This document shows positions 23,492-35,191 of a DNA stretch of 64,000 bases, in pieces. A model generated the notes under the pieces. The model was not told the origin of the DNA, did not search any database, and saw only the letters and a list, made by a program, of their open reading frames with translations. Source of the DNA: Sanguinoderma infundibulare. Taxonomy: Eukaryota > Basidiomycota > Agaricomycetes > Polyporales > Polyporaceae. Each line of letters starts with the position of its first letter. Within the stretch, counting starts at the first letter, position 1. The stretch is taken from assembly GCA_032821775.1 (NCBI GenBank), contig JAVLRN010000010.1, positions 1,302,001 through 1,366,000 on the forward strand, written 5' to 3'. The position numbers and the translations under genes are program-made.

Positions 23492-25087
23492 ATGCAGCAA
23501 TTCCCTTCGCCTATCATCATGCGGCTTCCAAACGAGATTCTCATCCCCATCTTCGTTCACTTCAACGAATATTCCACCCCTCTCCCAATCTCGAAACAAC
23601 GTTCAACACTCTCTGGCGTAAACCCGACGGGCACCTCGTGGACCAAGCTCATGCTCGTCTGCCGTCGTTGGCGTGACGTAGCGTGTGCAACTCCGATGCT
23701 ATGGCGTTCCATCACCGTCGTAGATGGCAAGACGACAGACTGGTACAAGCTCGCATTGGAGCGTTCCTCCCCTGCCACCATTGACGTCGTATTCTTATTG
23801 ACCCCTGTCACTGAAGATCACCTCGCCATTTTCGCGCCCCACTGGCAGCGCCTCCGATGTCTTCGCGTGGACATGTGGACGTCTACCGCAGCTGCGATCT
23901 TCGACAATCCGTTGCCCACGATGGAAAGCCTCGAGATTCACGACCGCTGTTTTCGGTTTGAAGTCGAACAGGGTTTCGCTGACTTGCGGATGACCGCTCA
24001 GCGATTTCCTGCTCTCACCATCATGTCTCTCACTGTCGTTATCGCACCGACGGATCAATCGCTTTTTGCGCAACTGCGGAAACTCGCCCTGGGGAGATGC
24101 GCTTGCGCGCTTTCTCTCGAACAATTTGTGGAACTTTTGGCGAATAGTCCGTGTCTTGAACACCTTATCCTCGTCGAATTTCTCGACCATCTTTCCAAGG
24201 ACGGGGAGCCTGACGAGCGCGGCATGCCTCCGCAGCCGCTGCGGTCTCTGCGCCACCTGCAGATTGGCGACCATCCACCTCCAAGTTCGTCACGATTTCT
24301 ATCCCGTATCTCTCTCCCGCCAACCGCGTCGCTTTCCGTCGGTGGTATCGTCATGGTAGATCCTAACAGCACTCTAGCTAGCGCACTCCTGCCCCCACAA
24401 CGATCCCACAATGATACGCTCCCCGGGCTCACGACCATCACCCACGCCTCGCTGGTCGTCAAGACCGGCAGATACTCTATCCTTTGCCAGTCCGCACATC
24501 CCGGAGATGGAGAAATACACATCGGCCTCATTTACCTTTCTCAATATTATTGGGCCAAGCCTCTGTCGGACGTCCTGGCAGACTTCATCCTGATTGCGGG
24601 GGTATCCCTCGCGAACCTGAAGATCGACGGCGACTGTAGCACAGCAGACTCAGGGACGTGGGCGACGGTGTTCCAGACTTTCCCCGCGTTGACGTGCCTG
24701 CATGCGAGCGTGGCCAAAAGCCTTTTTTCTGGCCTTCTCGCCGCGTGCGGCTTGGAGTCGGCGAGCTCAACGACCGACTCGGACGAAAGGCTGACGCGGA
24801 CGACGTGCGCGCAGCTGGAGGAAGTGTGGATAGAGGGCGGAAAGCGGGAGACGACTGAGGAGATGATGACCGCCCTGGACGCTGCGCTCGTCTGGCTTCG
24901 CTGCCGGGCCAAGAGGGGATTCAGACTGAAGAAGCTGCGGGTGATGGTGTGCAACTCGCTGGCGGGAAAGGGCTTGATGGGCGATGTGGGGGCAGGTGAT
25001 CGGTTGGAGGAGGTTTTGGAGGAGAAGTACCTTCCAGAGCTTCTGGACGTTGTTGAGGATGTCGCTTTTGGACGCGTGAAAGATTGA
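23492..25087 (+). CDS. F-box protein family member 2, intact single exon
   Basis: 531 residues in one exon from the ATG at 23492 (MQQFPSPIIMRLPNEILIPI). The F-box occupies residues of about 10-60, ending in MLVCRRWRDVACATPMLWRS. An irregular LRR-like region follows: HWQRLRCLRVDMW, NPLPTMESLEIHD, RFPALTIMSLTVV, LRKLALGRCACALSLEQF, CLEHLILVEFLDHL, SLRHLQIGDHPPP and NLKIDGDCSTADSGTWATVF. A conserved tail follows with ALDAALVWLRCRAKRGFRLK and YLPELLDVVEDVAFGRVKD. Known members of such families recruit substrates to SCF ubiquitin ligases via Skp1; the target here is unknown. It is the only plus-strand copy without frameshifts, and the template for judging damage in members 1, 3 and 4. Confidence 0.85.
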   Translation: MQQFPSPIIMRLPNEILIPIFVHFNEYSTPLPISKQRSTLSGVNPTGTSWTKLMLVCRRWRDVACATPMLWRSITVVDGKTTDWYKLALERSSPATIDVVFLLTPVTEDHLAIFAPHWQRLRCLRVDMWTSTAAAIFDNPLPTMESLEIHDRCFRFEVEQGFADLRMTAQRFPALTIMSLTVVIAPTDQSLFAQLRKLALGRCACALSLEQFVELLANSPCLEHLILVEFLDHLSKDGEPDERGMPPQPLRSLRHLQIGDHPPPSSSRFLSRISLPPTASLSVGGIVMVDPNSTLASALLPPQRSHNDTLPGLTTITHASLVVKTGRYSILCQSAHPGDGEIHIGLIYLSQYYWAKPLSDVLADFILIAGVSLANLKIDGDCSTADSGTWATVFQTFPALTCLHASVAKSLFSGLLAACGLESASSTTDSDERLTRTTCAQLEEVWIEGGKRETTEEMMTALDAALVWLRCRAKRGFRLKKLRVMVCNSLAGKGLMGDVGAGDRLEEVLEEKYLPELLDVVEDVAFGRVKD

Positions 25088-25799
25088 GAGTCAAGTCACG
25101 ACATCAATATTCGAGATTGGGTACTTCCATTGAGAATCCCCTGGCCCATATAGTAGTATTCGCTCGTTCTAGATCGTACGAATTACGTTTATTGTCGCTT
25201 CCTGCCGTTTCCACTTGAGTTCGGAGACCGAGAGGAGAAATTCACAGAATCACAGTAAGTCTAATATGCTGAGACTCGGACTTTGGTGTGTGGTGTGAGC
25301 TCCCTCGCCCGTCAGCGCAGGGCCAATCGATTCATGGGTGGAAGGTCAGATTACATAAGCGGGCGTTTCCTTCCGATGTTCCACTTGCTGCTGCGACAGC
25401 ATGGATGTAGATTATGACATTGCGATGTGACGTGGCTGTACATTTTAGGCTGTCTCGGAAGTCACTTAGAAAAATACACGTTGAATACTAAGCTCCTCCT
25501 CCTTCTCCTAGTCACCCTCCGCCTCTGCCTTCTTGGTATCGACATTGACTCCACGTTTCACTGTTCCTCCCCGGACGGCGCTCTGAAGACAGACAGTATT
25601 GAAAGCTTGTGAGCAGTTCATCTCCAATGTACCATCTGTTCCTGATCCCCGCGGTGACTGGCTACGTTCCTTTTCAGCTTCGTCTTCCTGTTCTGTGATT
25701 GTTGTCGTGGTGTGAGCGGACGGCCAGACTTGTGCGGGCTTCCTCCACTCAAATCAGACGTGTGCTGGTCACTGCGCGAGACGCAAGAAGTAAGGTAGC
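25088..25799. other. Intergenic, F-box 3 promoter region
   Basis: The stretch 25175-25380 has an inverted counterpart at about 37.15-37.35 kb (see the ghost locus). No gene is seen. Confidence 0.5.
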
Positions 25800-28721
25800 A
25801 TGGTGGGTGTTTCCTTTCGTTCTGCATTGCAATTCGTTCTAGGTGGATGTTCACACCGAGTGTTCACCCTCCGCCTGTCCCCCTTCTCATACCCCGCTGC
25901 CTCTCAATGACGTGCTCGACATACAGGAGCTAGACGCTGCCGGGGAACATATTGTTCTGCCAAAATCTCACCAGAATGCCTCGCCCATCATCATGCGGCT
26001 TCCGAACGAGATCCTCGTTGACATCTTTGCTCACTTTATGGAGCATTCGGCATCTTTGCCCAATCCCCCTTCGTCCTCTCTGCTGGGCACGTCGTGGACT
26101 AGGGTCACGCTCGTCTGCCGCCGTTGGCGTGACGTAGCGTGTGCAGCTCCGACGTTATGGCGTTCCATCACCGTCGCAGGGCGGAAGACGACAAACTGGT
26201 ACAAGCTCGCCTTGGCGCGTTCCTCCCCTGCTACCATTGACGTCGCATTCAGATCGACTGCCGTCACGGACGAGCACCTCGCCGTTTTTGAACCCCACTG
26301 GCAGCGCCTGCGATATTCTTAGCGTGGACGTGTGGACGTCGGCCGCAGCCGCGATCTTCGACAATCCGTTGCCCGCGCTGGAAGTTTTCGAGATCAACGG
26401 CCATCACCCGCAGTTCGATGCGGAACAGGATTTCGTTAGACTTGCGGATGACCGCTCGGCGATTGCCTGCTCTCACCGTCGCGTATCTCGCCGTCGTTGT
26501 CGCCCCGACGGACCGGTCGGTCTTTGCCCAACTGCGGAAACTCGCCCTGGGACGATGCCCTTGTAGGCTTTCTCTCGGACAATTTGTAGCACTCTTAGGG
26601 GACAGCCGGTGTCTTGAAGACCTCATCCTCGTCCAATTTCTCGACCATCTTTCCAAGGACGACGAGCGTGATGAGCACGACATCATGCTTCTGCGGCCGC
26701 TTTCGTCTCTGCGCCTCCTTAGGATTAATGCCCACCCACCTTCAAGTTCGTCCCGGATTCTTTCCCTGGTCTCTCTCCCGCCAACCGCGTCGCTTTCCGT
26801 CGAAGGACATGTGACCTCGGCTCCAGACACCACCATGGCCAGCGCGCTCCTTCCCCTGTCCTCCGTCCTCTACACCGACACGCTACCCGGGCTCACGGCC
26901 GTCAAGCACGCCTCACTGGTCGTCAATACCGGCGGATACTCTATCCTTTGCCGGTCCATACACCCCGGGGAGCCGGAAGTACGCCTCGGTCTCATCTACT
27001 TTTCTCACTTCCTTTGGGCGAAGCGCATGTCGGACGTCCTGCCCGACGTCAACGCGGGGAACGTCCGGAACACCGTCGCCCACATCGCCGCGTCCGCCGT
27101 GCTGCAATCGCCCTCGATCCGCAGGTGCGCGAGCGATGCTGCCGAACTGCCGCAGAGGCGTCCCGAAGAGGTTGACCTTGAGCTGACTTGGGCCGATCGA
27201 CAATGGTGGGGAGCATATAAACCAGCCAACGCGAGGGGCAGCGCTTCGTCTCGTCTTCTCTTCAAGGTGCGTGCTTTCTCTTCGGTTGTGTGTTTCGGCT
27301 TCAAGGTGCGTGCGTTTCTTCTGGTTGTGGGCGGTGTGGCGTAGGAAATCCTGTAGCTCTTGGTAGTGATGTTCCCCGAGGGAGGGACTTCGGTCCTGGC
27401 GCATACCTTTTCGTGGTCCTCGGGATAAGTACCGTCTCGCTCGCTGCCTCAAGCGACGGCTTGGGACAGCGAACGGGACCGGGAAACCAAAATGCGCGGT
27501 CTCGTCTTTTTGATCTCGACTTCTCTTCGAATCTGATGAAATATGTACTATACCGTACTTCTTTGTGTTCAACGAAGCAATCCATGGATGTGCACATAGA
27601 CTCCAGGGAGCCTCAATGCGTCGCCGATACCCTCCAGGCTGTGCTCAAGCCAATTCGCCCCTGCCTCAGGTGGCGTGGTTGACGATGTGGCTACCAGGAC
27701 GTTCATGAAGGTGGGGCTGACACCAACCTCGGCCTGGCTCAATGGCATCCGAGGAGGCTGGGAGTCGAACGCCTGAGCCGGAATCCGAACACGCCTATTT
27801 GGCTCGCGAGCCGTGAAGGCTAGCTGCAGGACAGTCAGCCGTCAGCCACCACTGGCTCGTCAGTATATGAACCACCGGAGCGTACCGCTGATCGCCATCC
27901 GTCTCTCGCTTTCTCTCCCTGCTTCGTCCCCCCCCCATTTTCACGCCCAGTTTCGATGATATTGCCCCTCTGCTCAAGCTCTTGTCCTGCTTTGTCGACC
28001 TCGCTCTATGGTCTTCGGATCGGTAATTGTGCTTGTGCTTTTTCTTGTCTCTCGCTCTTCTTCAGTCATCTATACGCTTCCGGAGGTTGGGTGGATGGCG
28101 GCGGCGTAAGGCTTGTCAGGGCCGTCTGGGTCTTGGTTTTGGGCTCGTTTCTGGCGTCGCTTTGGGCTCAGGTGCGGTGTCTTTCCGCCTTGCTGTGTCT
28201 TCTTGGTTCTCAGGCTGGTTTCCCTGGGCTCCGCCTTTCTGTCCCCCGTGTTCGCCTGGTCTAGCTCTGGTGGCTCTGCGTCTTCGTCTTATTCTCGGTC
28301 TCGGTCTTCGGTCTTTGGTCTTCGTTGATCTCTTTCTGGTTTCCCGAGGGAGTGCTTGCAGGCGAGCGCGGCCGAAAACATGTTTTCTGGCCTCCTCGCA
28401 GCGTCCGAGGCGGTGGGCGCGAGCTCGATGACTGATGGAAGGGCGGGGGCGCGGTTGGAGGAAGTGTGGGTAGAGGAGGGAAGGCAGGAGACGGTCGAGG
28501 GGATGGCGGCTGCGCTGGACGCTGCGCTCGTCTGGCTTCGCTGCCGTGCCGAGAGGGGCGCCAGACTGAAGAAGCTGCGGGTGTTAGTGTGTGACCCGGC
28601 GGTGGGCATGGGCTTGAAGGACGATGCGGTAGGTGATCGGTTGGAGGTTTTGAAGGACAGGTACCTCCCCGAGCTTGGGGATCTTGTTGAAGATGTCACT
28701 TTCGGACGGGTGAAAAGTTAG
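25800..28721 (+). pseudogene. F-box protein family member 3, broken by frameshifts, an inverted segment and an insertion
   Basis: Begins like member 1 with an ATG-only exon (25800-25802) and an intron (25803-25842). The F-box MRLPNEILVDIFAHF...VCRRWRDVACAAPTLWRS is sound. Relative to member 2, one-base insertions near 26316-26322 (stop after QRLRYS) and near 26434 shift the frame. The following frame reads LRMTARRLPALTVAYLAVV to SDVLPD (about 27045). From about 27046 to 27165 the homologous sequence (LAHLRIEGDCSTADAAMWAT) lies on the minus strand, an internal inversion. Then about 1.2 kb of unrelated sequence intervenes before the family tail resumes at about 28345 (ENMFSGLLAASEA...ALDAALVWLRCRAERG...YLPELGDLVEDVTFGRVKS, stop at 28719-28721). 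Certainly non-functional as a full-length protein. Confidence 0.8.
27170..28345. other. 1.2-kb insertion inside F-box 3, origin unknown
   Basis: This sequence has no counterpart in member 2. It holds two TATA-like promoter-looking stretches: gcatataaaccagccaac at about 27219, and cagtatatgaaccaccgg at about 27861 followed by a CT-rich tract. A near-repeat ttcaaggtgcgtgc occurs twice (27263 and 27300). The 28.0-28.34 kb part is T/G-rich. It could be a degraded transposable element or solo LTR, but clear terminal repeats or target-site duplications were not found. Confidence 0.35.
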
Positions 28722-29017
28722 AGCCAAGCCATTGTCGTTAGCGGCATCGGCATGTATATGTCAGGCACGTCCAACGATCGCCAATACCTAGTGCGCTGAA
28801 CCCTGTACGATCCGACGAAGCTTGCCACGTCCGACACCTGTTATCGTTCTCATTGGCGGAATGGAAAGTAATATAGCCACTCCAGAGTGTTTTCACAGCA
28901 TTAGGGGCAATTGTCTATCAAATACTCCACTGAAAAGCATCGATATTCGGCCATGGGGCTGATGGCAAAGGGTGATATGATTGGAGTAGACTGACCTCCT
29001 GCTCCCACCCGACCCCG

Positions 29018-29391
29018 TACCGAGACAACTTGCATATCAACGGGGACTGCAGCACGGCCAGCTCGGCGATGTGGGCGACGCTGATCCCTGCCTCGGCGTA
29101 TACTTCCAGGCGAGCGCGACGCAAAACATGTTTTTCGGCCTTCTCGCGGCGTCCGATGTGGCGCGAAGCTCGATGGGTTACTCCGGGGATGTGTGGGCAG
29201 GGGGCGCAGGCCGGCTGCAGCGCTGAGAGGGTGTTCAGATTGAAGAAGCTGCAGGTGCATAACCGCGGGGCGAAAATTCGATGGATGCGACGATCGGTTC
29301 GAGGAGGCTTGAAGGACAGGTACCTCCAAGGGCTTCGGGATCTCATTGAGGATGTTCCTGTTGGACAGGGAAAGTCTCGAGCGGCGGGTAG
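29018..29391 (+). pseudogene. F-box family member 4, C-terminal relic
   Basis: A fragment matching only the last third of the family: NLHINGDCSTASSAMWATL, then out-of-frame remains of the VAKSLFSGLLAA-like region (29100-29160), RVFRLKKLQVHNRG, and DRYLQGLRDLIEDVPVG ending near 29370. A frame change near 29090 and deletions make it a relic. It sits between member 3 and IRE1 on the plus strand. Confidence 0.65.
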
Positions 29392-29797
29392 CGCAGCTTT
29401 GCTTCTGACCGTCGAGTTGGAGCTGCGAATACGGGTTCTCCTTCGACCACCCCTAAACGCTTCCACTGTAGCACACACGCTACGTGTCGGACACGTGGGA
29501 TCGCGGTATGTGTTGAACATCGGCGGCGAGCACATACAAGTTGCGAGTTGGAGCAGACAAGTTGTTCTAAGATCAAGTACAAGACTTTGAGGTTTGACCC
29601 CAAGAAAGAGAGACCGAGGACGGAAGCCTGGCTGATCGCAGGAGAGATGAGGTCCAGGGGCGCTGCGGCGGTGGCGGTGGAGAGGGACGCGCATAGAGCC
29701 CAAGTTCGCACGGGTGAGACCGCCAGTCGGCCAGTGGACTTGGGCTGGTGAACACCGTCTTCCTCTCGCCCCCGCAGTCGTCGCTCCCGTCTCTCGA

Positions 29798-29806
29798 ATG
29801 GCATGA
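29798..29806 (+). promoter_or_regulatory. Two-codon upstream ORF overlapping the IRE1 start
   Basis: The sequence aATGGCATGAaa contains ATG GCA TGA (29798-29806). Its stop overlaps the IRE1 start codon at 29803. If transcribed in the leader it could allow start-stop reinitiation. The transcription start is not known. Confidence 0.3.
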
Positions 29807-32800
29807 AACCGCTCGCGTCTCTCTCTGCTTTATTGGTCACTGCTGGAGTATGTTTTGCCGAAATCCTCTCCCTCCGCTCTAGTCCCATCAAGGACCTCTC
29901 CACCCGTGTCAATGTCCTCCGCAACGAACACCCGCCCCCATACGGCACACACACCGACCTCGAGCTCCTCGACATCGTCCTCGTCGCATCCGTCGATGGC
30001 AAACTTCACGCCCTCAACAGGACCTCGGGTGTCCCCCTCTGGTCCATGACCTCCTCTGGCTCCGCTGCCCCTACCTCCTTCGGCCCCCTCGTGAGCACAG
30101 AACACCCAAAGGTTGACCCAGACCTTACCGACGACGACGACGCAAGCCGCGAGATCTATATCATCGAACCCCAGACAGGCGACATCTATGTCATGTCTTC
30201 CCCTGACAGCCCGCTTCAGCGTCTGCCGTTCTCCATGTCCCAGCTCGTCGACATGTCCCCCTTCAGCTTCTCTGGCGATGAGGACCGGAGGGTGTTTGTC
30301 GGCAGCAAGGAGACATCGCTGTTGTTGATCGAGCTGGAGACGGGCAGGATCAAGGCAACTGTCGGCCCAAAGTGTCCCTGGACACCGTTTGACGACCTGA
30401 CGGAGCCGTCGCAAGACCTAGACTTGGACGAACTGGACGGGTCGAAGCCGTCCAAGAAGGATGTTCAGAGGACGGAGGTGTATGTCGGACGTACTGGTGA
30501 GTGGTGCATCTTGTTGCTTTCTGCCGTGTTCCCCCGCGTTCGGAGCCCTTCGCAAACTGTGCAACCTAGTCTCGTCACTGGACCTTGCCTTTCGATTTCA
30601 ACATGAGTCGGCGCGCCGTGGCGCTCGGGATTGGTTGGCCTAGTCTTGTTTTCCTATCACAAGCTCGTTGTATGCGTGCGCACGACACTCCAAACTCCAC
30701 ATGCCATCCGTCGGAGTAACCATGCACACAGGATGAGACCAATCCATGGCGCTGCGACGCGCGCTGGACTTGTCGCAATAGCGCTCAAAGCGTTTTGGAC
30801 ATGTCCACTGCCTTTTCTTCTCTTCATAGTTTCCCTTCTAGGTCATCATGCGTAAATCGGTCTGGTGACGATGGCTGAGTTGGCGAGGGGTGTTTCAGCC
30901 ACACTCCGTGTGGACGTCCATTCCGCGCTGTGCACGTCTTTGCAAACCTGCCTTTCCTGCGCGATATGCGGCCTGCACATGCATTCTCCATCTGATGGTT
31001 TGGGGTAATGTTGTTCGCGCGCACATCCAGCTAGGATCGCTGGTTTGTGAATAGCATCCCCATGTCATGCTAACCGCGCGCAGCAGCCCAGTATAGATTG
31101 CGCAGAAGAACCAGAATCTGATCCTCGATGCGTGCCGCCAGCACAGAGCACCGTATGTGATGCGAGGAGTCGCGAAGGCAGAATGTGGACTACTTTGACG
31201 TGTCTCGAGGACAAGAGTCCAACTACTCGGTCGATAAGGCCGGTGACGACATTAGGGGCAACCCTAGGGCAAAAGGACGCTGTTAGTTGGACATATGCAT
31301 TTCTTCCGCGCGGAAAGGTGGCGCCGCGCGTTGTGCAGCTTGGCATAACGCCAAACAGAGAGCCAGATTGGCCAGTTTGCATTTGCCTATGACCCCTGCG
31401 AAATATATCCGACGTTTTGTTTTCGAACGTTGCTAACCAGAGCCTTTACCCCAGATTATCATGTCGCTATTCATACCCGACCCGAGGGTCCCGGCGGTCG
31501 CACCCATGTCCAGAAGTTGACATTTTCCACCTACGGACCGAATAATGAGGATACCGCTCTACAAGCTCTATACCAACGCACAGCAGACAATACCTACATA
31601 CAATCCCTCCCCACCGGCACGATCATGTCCTTCAAGACCGTCGCCGTAGACTCCGCCGCCGCTCTCCCCATCTGGTCGAGAGCCTTCTCCAGTCCCATGT
31701 AGGTACCACGCGGCTTGTGTCTGATTCGCATAGTGCTTAGCACATTTCCAGCGTCACAGCGTTCGACGTGCTTCGTTCGCCGAAGCGCCAGCAGCCGTTC
31801 GTGCTCCTGCAACCGCAGCCAATGCTCCAGGAGATCTTCCCGCTCGCAGACCTCATCTCTGCCACGAAGCACCAGGGCCTGCCGAACCTCGACCGGGCGT
31901 ACGTGGGCCTCGTCGAGGAGAGCGGCTCGCTGTTTGCCATGAGCCCAGATCGCTTCCCACTCGTCGTCTTTGGCGACTCCAACACCGATCCTACCTGGCA
32001 CTCCATCGACTCTTCGCCTGGCTCAACCGAGGACGACAACGACAATGACTTGCCTGTGGACGTCGACAGTGTGACCCGCGTCGCAAAAATGCGGAAGCTG
32101 CGCGAGATGTGCAGGAACGGCGGGACCATGGATGTTCGTTGTCTCACCGGGGTCCGACGGCTCGGGTCGGACAGCCAGTCCCGCCTGAACCGCTTGCTTG
32201 ACGGCGCTCCGTCTGTTATTCCTCCGCCGTCCCCGCCGCCATACCACAACTCGCACTCCAATAACAACCGACCGGACGTGGACGTGGGGATAGGTGACGA
32301 GGACCCGCTTCCGAACGGTAACGGCAATGGCACGGTGAGGCCTCCGGTTCCTGCTTGGGGCAACGGCTCCGATCCGCGACTTGAAGATAGGCCGACGGGC
32401 GGGCTCCTGGGGATGGACGGGGGTACGCAGGCGATCTCGGCGTTCGCGCTCGGGGCGATCGTGTTGCTCTTGTGGATGTCAGTCAAGAAGTTCCTTGGGA
32501 CCGGCCCTGCTGTGCCCCCTCCTACCGCAGCGTCCGTCCCTGTGTCGGTGCCTCCGCCGGAGGTTAAAGAGGATGCGACGAAGCCGGTGACGGAGCGGCA
32601 CGCTTCGGAGGGGGCAGACCCGCAGTCGGAGAAGGCCGCGAATGGACAGGCAGATCCCACTTCCGCGCCCGAGCTCTTGCTTGAAGAGGTGCCCTCATCG
32701 ACATCTACGCCCCCAGAGGAAGACTTTTCGGCAGCGAGAACGGTCGCGTTCGCCTCCGACGCACTCGAAGGCGTCACGGATGTTCCGGACGAGGACACGG

Positions 32801-34566
32801 AGAAGGAGGGCGATGCGCCCGATGCGCCGGGCAAGCGGAAGGGCATTCGGCGAGGACGGCGAGGGAAGAAGAAGAACAAGGGCGTCGCGATCTCTATCCC
32901 GGCGGACGAAGTCGAGAATGTACCGCTAGAGCCAACGCCGAAGGCGAATGGGAATGGGAATGGACATGGCGGAGGAGAGGGCTTGAAGGAGCCTGAGACG
33001 GCGATTGTCCTTGCGCCGTCGACACCGCCTGCGCCTGTCGTGAAGACGTTGGTCGTGTCGGACACCGTTCTTGGTACGTCTGATATATACTCTCTGGCCA
33101 CACCTATATGCACTATACTCACTGAGTTCCACAGGGATGGGCTCGCACGGCACGGTCGTCTTTAAGGGTTCGCTCCAGGGCCGCGCCGTCGCCGTGAAGC
33201 GCATGCTCGCCGACTTCGTCACGCTCGCCTCGCGCGAGGTCGCCGTCCTGCAGGAGTCGGACGACCACCCGAACGTGATCCGGTACTACTACCAGGAGGC
33301 TCACGCCGACTTCCTCTACATCGCGCTCGAGCTCTGCCCTGCATCGCTCGCGGACGTCGTAGAGCGTCCGGACGCGTTCCGCGAGGTCGCGGTCGCGTTC
33401 GAGCCAAAACGCGCGCTGCGCCAGATCACGGCGGGGTTGAGGCATTTGCACGCGCTGAAGATCGTGCACCGGGACATCAAACCGCAGAACATACTCGTCT
33501 CGCACGCGAAGGGGGGCGCGGGAGAGAACGCGGGACATCGGATGCTCATATCGGACTTTGGGCTGTGCAAGAAGCTGGAGTACGACCAGACGAGCTTCCT
33601 GCCGACCGCGCACGGCTCGATGGCCGCTGGGACCGTCGGCTGGCGCGCGCCGGAGATATTGCGCGGGGAGGTGAAGCTCGACGACGCGGGCGACGAGTCG
33701 CAGTCGTCGAGGGGGAGCATCGGCAGCACCGGCTCGAGCGTGGGGACGCCGACGGGAAAACCGACGAGGCTGACGAAGTCGGTGGACATCTTCGCGCTGG
33801 GGTGCTTGTACTACTATGTGCTGACGAACGGGCTGCACCCGTTCGGGGATCGGTTCGAGCGGGAGTTCAACATTTTGAAAAACGCGAAGAACTTGGAGGG
33901 GCTGGAGAGGTTCGGGGAGGAGGGCGCGGAGGGCGTGGATTTGATCAATAGGATGCTGAGCCCGGAGGCGTACGATAGGTGCGTGACGTTCTCTCTTCTC
34001 CGTCATCTCTCTTCTTTCTGATTTAAACTGACGGACATGTCGGACCCAGACCGGATACGAGCACATGCCTGCTGCACCCGTACTTCTGGGACCCGGGCAA
34101 GCGGCTGACGTTCCTCCAGGAGGCGTCGGACCGGTTCGAGAACATGTGTCGGGACCCGAAGGACGCGAACCTGCTCGCGCTCGAGAAGGGCGCGTACGAC
34201 GTCGTGGGCGCGGACTGGCACTCGCGGCTGGACAAGCTGTTCATCGAGAATCTGGGCAAGTTCCGAAAGTACGACGGCAAGTCCGTGCAGGATCTGCTCC
34301 GCGCGCTGCGAAATAAGGTGCGTTTCGCGTCGTGTCGCTTCGACTTCTACTAGCGTGTCTGACGGTCCATTCTGTGGATGTAGAAACACCACTATCAGGA
34401 CCTCCCCGACAACGTGAAGCGGTTGCTGGGGACGATGCCGGAGGGCTTCCTGGCCTATTTCACTCGCCGATTCCCGAAGCTCTTCCTGCACGTCCACGGC
34501 GTGATCTCATCCTCTGCCCTCCGAACCGAGTCGGTGTTCCGCACCTACTACGAGCTCAGCGATTAG
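29803..34566 (+). CDS. IRE1: IRE1, ER unfolded-protein sensor kinase/endoribonuclease
   Basis: Type I ER membrane protein that senses misfolded proteins and splices HAC1/XBP1-type mRNA. Six exons (29803-30496, 31455-31698, 31752-33073, 33135-33978, 34050-34317, 34384-34566) join in frame to 1184 residues. There is a signal peptide, then a lumenal beta-propeller-like domain with DIVLVASVDGKLHALNRTSG, a YVGRT/DYHVAIHT junction and FSTYGPNN. A membrane segment lies at about 538-558 (AISAFALGAIVLLLWMSVKK), followed by a charged linker with RRGRRGKKKNKG. The kinase domain has GMGSHGTVVFKG (754 on), VAVK Lys775, HRDIKPQN Asp867, DFG Asp894 and TVGWRAPE, with a Ser-rich insert after the APE motif. 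The C-terminal RNase (KEN) domain has RNKKHHYQDLPDNVKRLLG (from 1122) and FLAYFTRRFPKLFLHV. Domain order and length match the family. Intron 1 is 958 bases, far longer than the others. IRE1 lies inside the loop of the inverted duplication. Confidence 0.96.
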
Positions 34567-35191
34567 TCGTTTTCCGCCATTCTCCGACCGTGTTCCCCTG
34601 CTCTTGTCCTACATCGGTACTCTATTCGTCATCTCTCTGCATCTAGCTCCTCCCCTTCCGCTTCCACCTGGAATCTCGCATCTGATATACCGACTCGTTC
34701 TCGTCATCTTAACCTGACCCGTCATCATCCTCCCGTCCACTCGCTTGGTTGTTTATTCGTCATTGCTGTATCTGTATCGCATCGCTGTCCTGTTATTCCT
34801 GATTGACCCTCGAGACTTGAGTAGGTATGCGTATACTAGGTGAAGTCGAAGCACTTGCACGTTGTACTATTCGGCATCCTCGTCCCCTCGTACGGAAATT
34901 GTAGATATTTCTCAACTCGATGGGCTCCGCGGCCGCCCGGAGGTGGGTGCGACAAGCTTTGATTAAATTGGAGTCCACTCACGGACAAGGTACCGACCGT
35001 ACGACGCTACCGTATATGAACGTCAAAAGGAATAGGGTGGGGCCCTCAGGGAAATCCTGGCCACGAAAGAAATGATCAGTCAGCGGGGCCCTCCGCGCCG
35101 GTCTGATATGAACTCACCTTTCGTTGTACTTACTTACGTGTCCAGAAAACCCATCCTAGCTGCTCTGTACGGTATACCAGTATACGGTTCA
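34567..35191. other. Convergent intergenic region, IRE1 and F-box 5
   Basis: Holds the 3' flanks of two convergent genes. A CT-rich tract follows the IRE1 stop. No gene is seen. Confidence 0.5.

Noticed and set aside
27740..27800. tRNA-like words (ggctgggagtcgaacgcc) in the F-box 3 insertion
   Set aside because: No cloverleaf with acceptor stem, anticodon arm and T arm in proper spacing could be drawn.
30497..31454. Possible transposon inside IRE1 intron 1
   Set aside because: No terminal inverted repeats, target-site duplications or coding remains were found; kept only as an unusually long intron.
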